A stretch of 6,431 bases of DNA from PVC group bacterium (lineage in GTDB: Bacteria; Verrucomicrobiota; Kiritimatiellia; CAIKKV01; PXCX01), in assembly GCA_003565195.1 (NCBI GenBank), contig PXCX01000053.1:1-6431 (forward strand), read 5' to 3'. The translations under genes and the position numbers were made by a program. The first letter of the stretch is position 1. Every line of letters starts with the position of its first letter. Under the pieces are notes generated by a model. That model did no database searches. It was not told where the DNA came from and saw only the letters and a program-made list of their open reading frames with translations. This document shows, one piece after another, positions 6,261 through 6,431 of this stretch.

Positions 6261-6431
6261 ATGCAGCTTACACGTCGCGATTTTTTGAGCCGGTCGTTGA
6301 TCGCGGGCGTATCCATGGTGGCGGCGCCGGCCTGTTCGAGATCGGTTTCGCCGCCCGGCAAGGGGGAAGACTGGCAACCCGCCTATCAGCGTCTGGCAGC
6401 CGCCGGCAAGCTTGATGAAAGAATTGAACAG
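6261..6431 (+). CDS. Tat-signal protein, N-terminal 57 residues (possible radical SAM activase-like family)
   Basis: The gene is cut by the right edge. It opens with a twin-arginine export signal: LTRRDFLSRS (3-12, matching S/T-R-R-x-F-L), a hydrophobic stretch LIAGVSMVAAPA (13-24), then C25. The APAC sequence could be a poor lipobox (lipoprotein anchored at C25) or an A-x-A site for ordinary signal peptidase. Tat substrates are folded, often cofactor-bearing proteins. The mature start has DWQPAYQRLAAAGKLDERIE (37-56). This resembles, from memory, the segment just before the 'C-x-x-CPR-x-C' region of the COG1313 radical SAM family (pyruvate formate-lyase activase-like), but those cysteines would lie beyond the window, so this is a guess. 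A promoter, leader hairpin and GGAG ribosome site precede it. It is divergent from the minus-strand remnant. Confidence 0.75.
   Translation, partial: MQLTRRDFLSRSLIAGVSMVAAPACSRSVSPPGKGEDWQPAYQRLAAAGKLDERIEQ

Noticed and set aside
6247..6261. A four-codon mini-frame (Met-Glu-Trp-Leu) whose TGA overlaps the Tat gene ATG
   Set aside because: It has no ribosome site of its own and is best explained as a by-product of the GGAG Shine-Dalgarno region.
1..6431. CRISPR array, tRNA or rRNA genes, insertion sequence or integrase
   Set aside because: No regularly spaced repeats, no tRNA cloverleaf or rRNA blocks and no transposase or recombinase coding sequence could be seen on either strand.

Overview
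This window looks like a chromosomal segment from a GC-rich bacterium. The best guess is the Planctomycetes-Verrucomicrobia-Chlamydiae group, probably Kiritimatiellota/Verrucomicrobia. The strongest pointer is a fragment of a large surface protein of a type common in those genomes: a 'GYVWGANVGWISLSN' module, then acidic DSDGDG calcium loops, then a C-terminal beta-rich tail. A compact lysA-dapA-dapB cluster and a short aconitase of about 650 residues fit but do not prove this. The taxonomic call is inference from protein style.

Layout from left to right. Positions 1-227 hold no gene; they contain four near-perfect heptamer repeats (17-45) and a hairpin followed by a T-run on the minus strand (74-99) that probably ends transcription of the aconitase. 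Aconitate hydratase lies on the minus strand (228-2189). After a 142-base gap come dapB (2332-3144), dapA (3144-4055) and lysA (4059-5306), all on the minus strand, so the transcription order is lysA, dapA, dapB, then possibly acn. The 183-base gap 5307-5489 contains a candidate minus-strand promoter (5411-5439) and a GC hairpin with six U residues (5335-5369). Positions 5490-6092 carry the 5'-truncated surface-protein remnant on the minus strand. From about 6141 the plus strand has a near-consensus sigma-70 promoter, a leader hairpin, and the first 57 codons of a Tat-signal protein that runs off the right edge.

How the genes work together. DapA condenses pyruvate with aspartate semialdehyde, DapB reduces the product, and LysA decarboxylates meso-diaminopimelate to lysine. 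These are the first two committed steps and the last step of the diaminopimelate/lysine pathway, which also feeds peptidoglycan. lysA and dapA are 3 bases apart and dapA and dapB overlap by one base, so they are very likely co-transcribed and translationally coupled. The middle-pathway genes (dapL, or dapD/C/E, and dapF) are not in the window. Aconitase belongs to the TCA cycle and has no direct step in this pathway.

I do not see a convincing undescribed multi-gene system here. The points most worth a second look are the terminator-like hairpin between the candidate lysA promoter and lysA, the sharp N-terminal break in the surface-protein remnant, and the Tat-targeted right-edge protein, whose mature start resembles a radical-SAM activase-like family.
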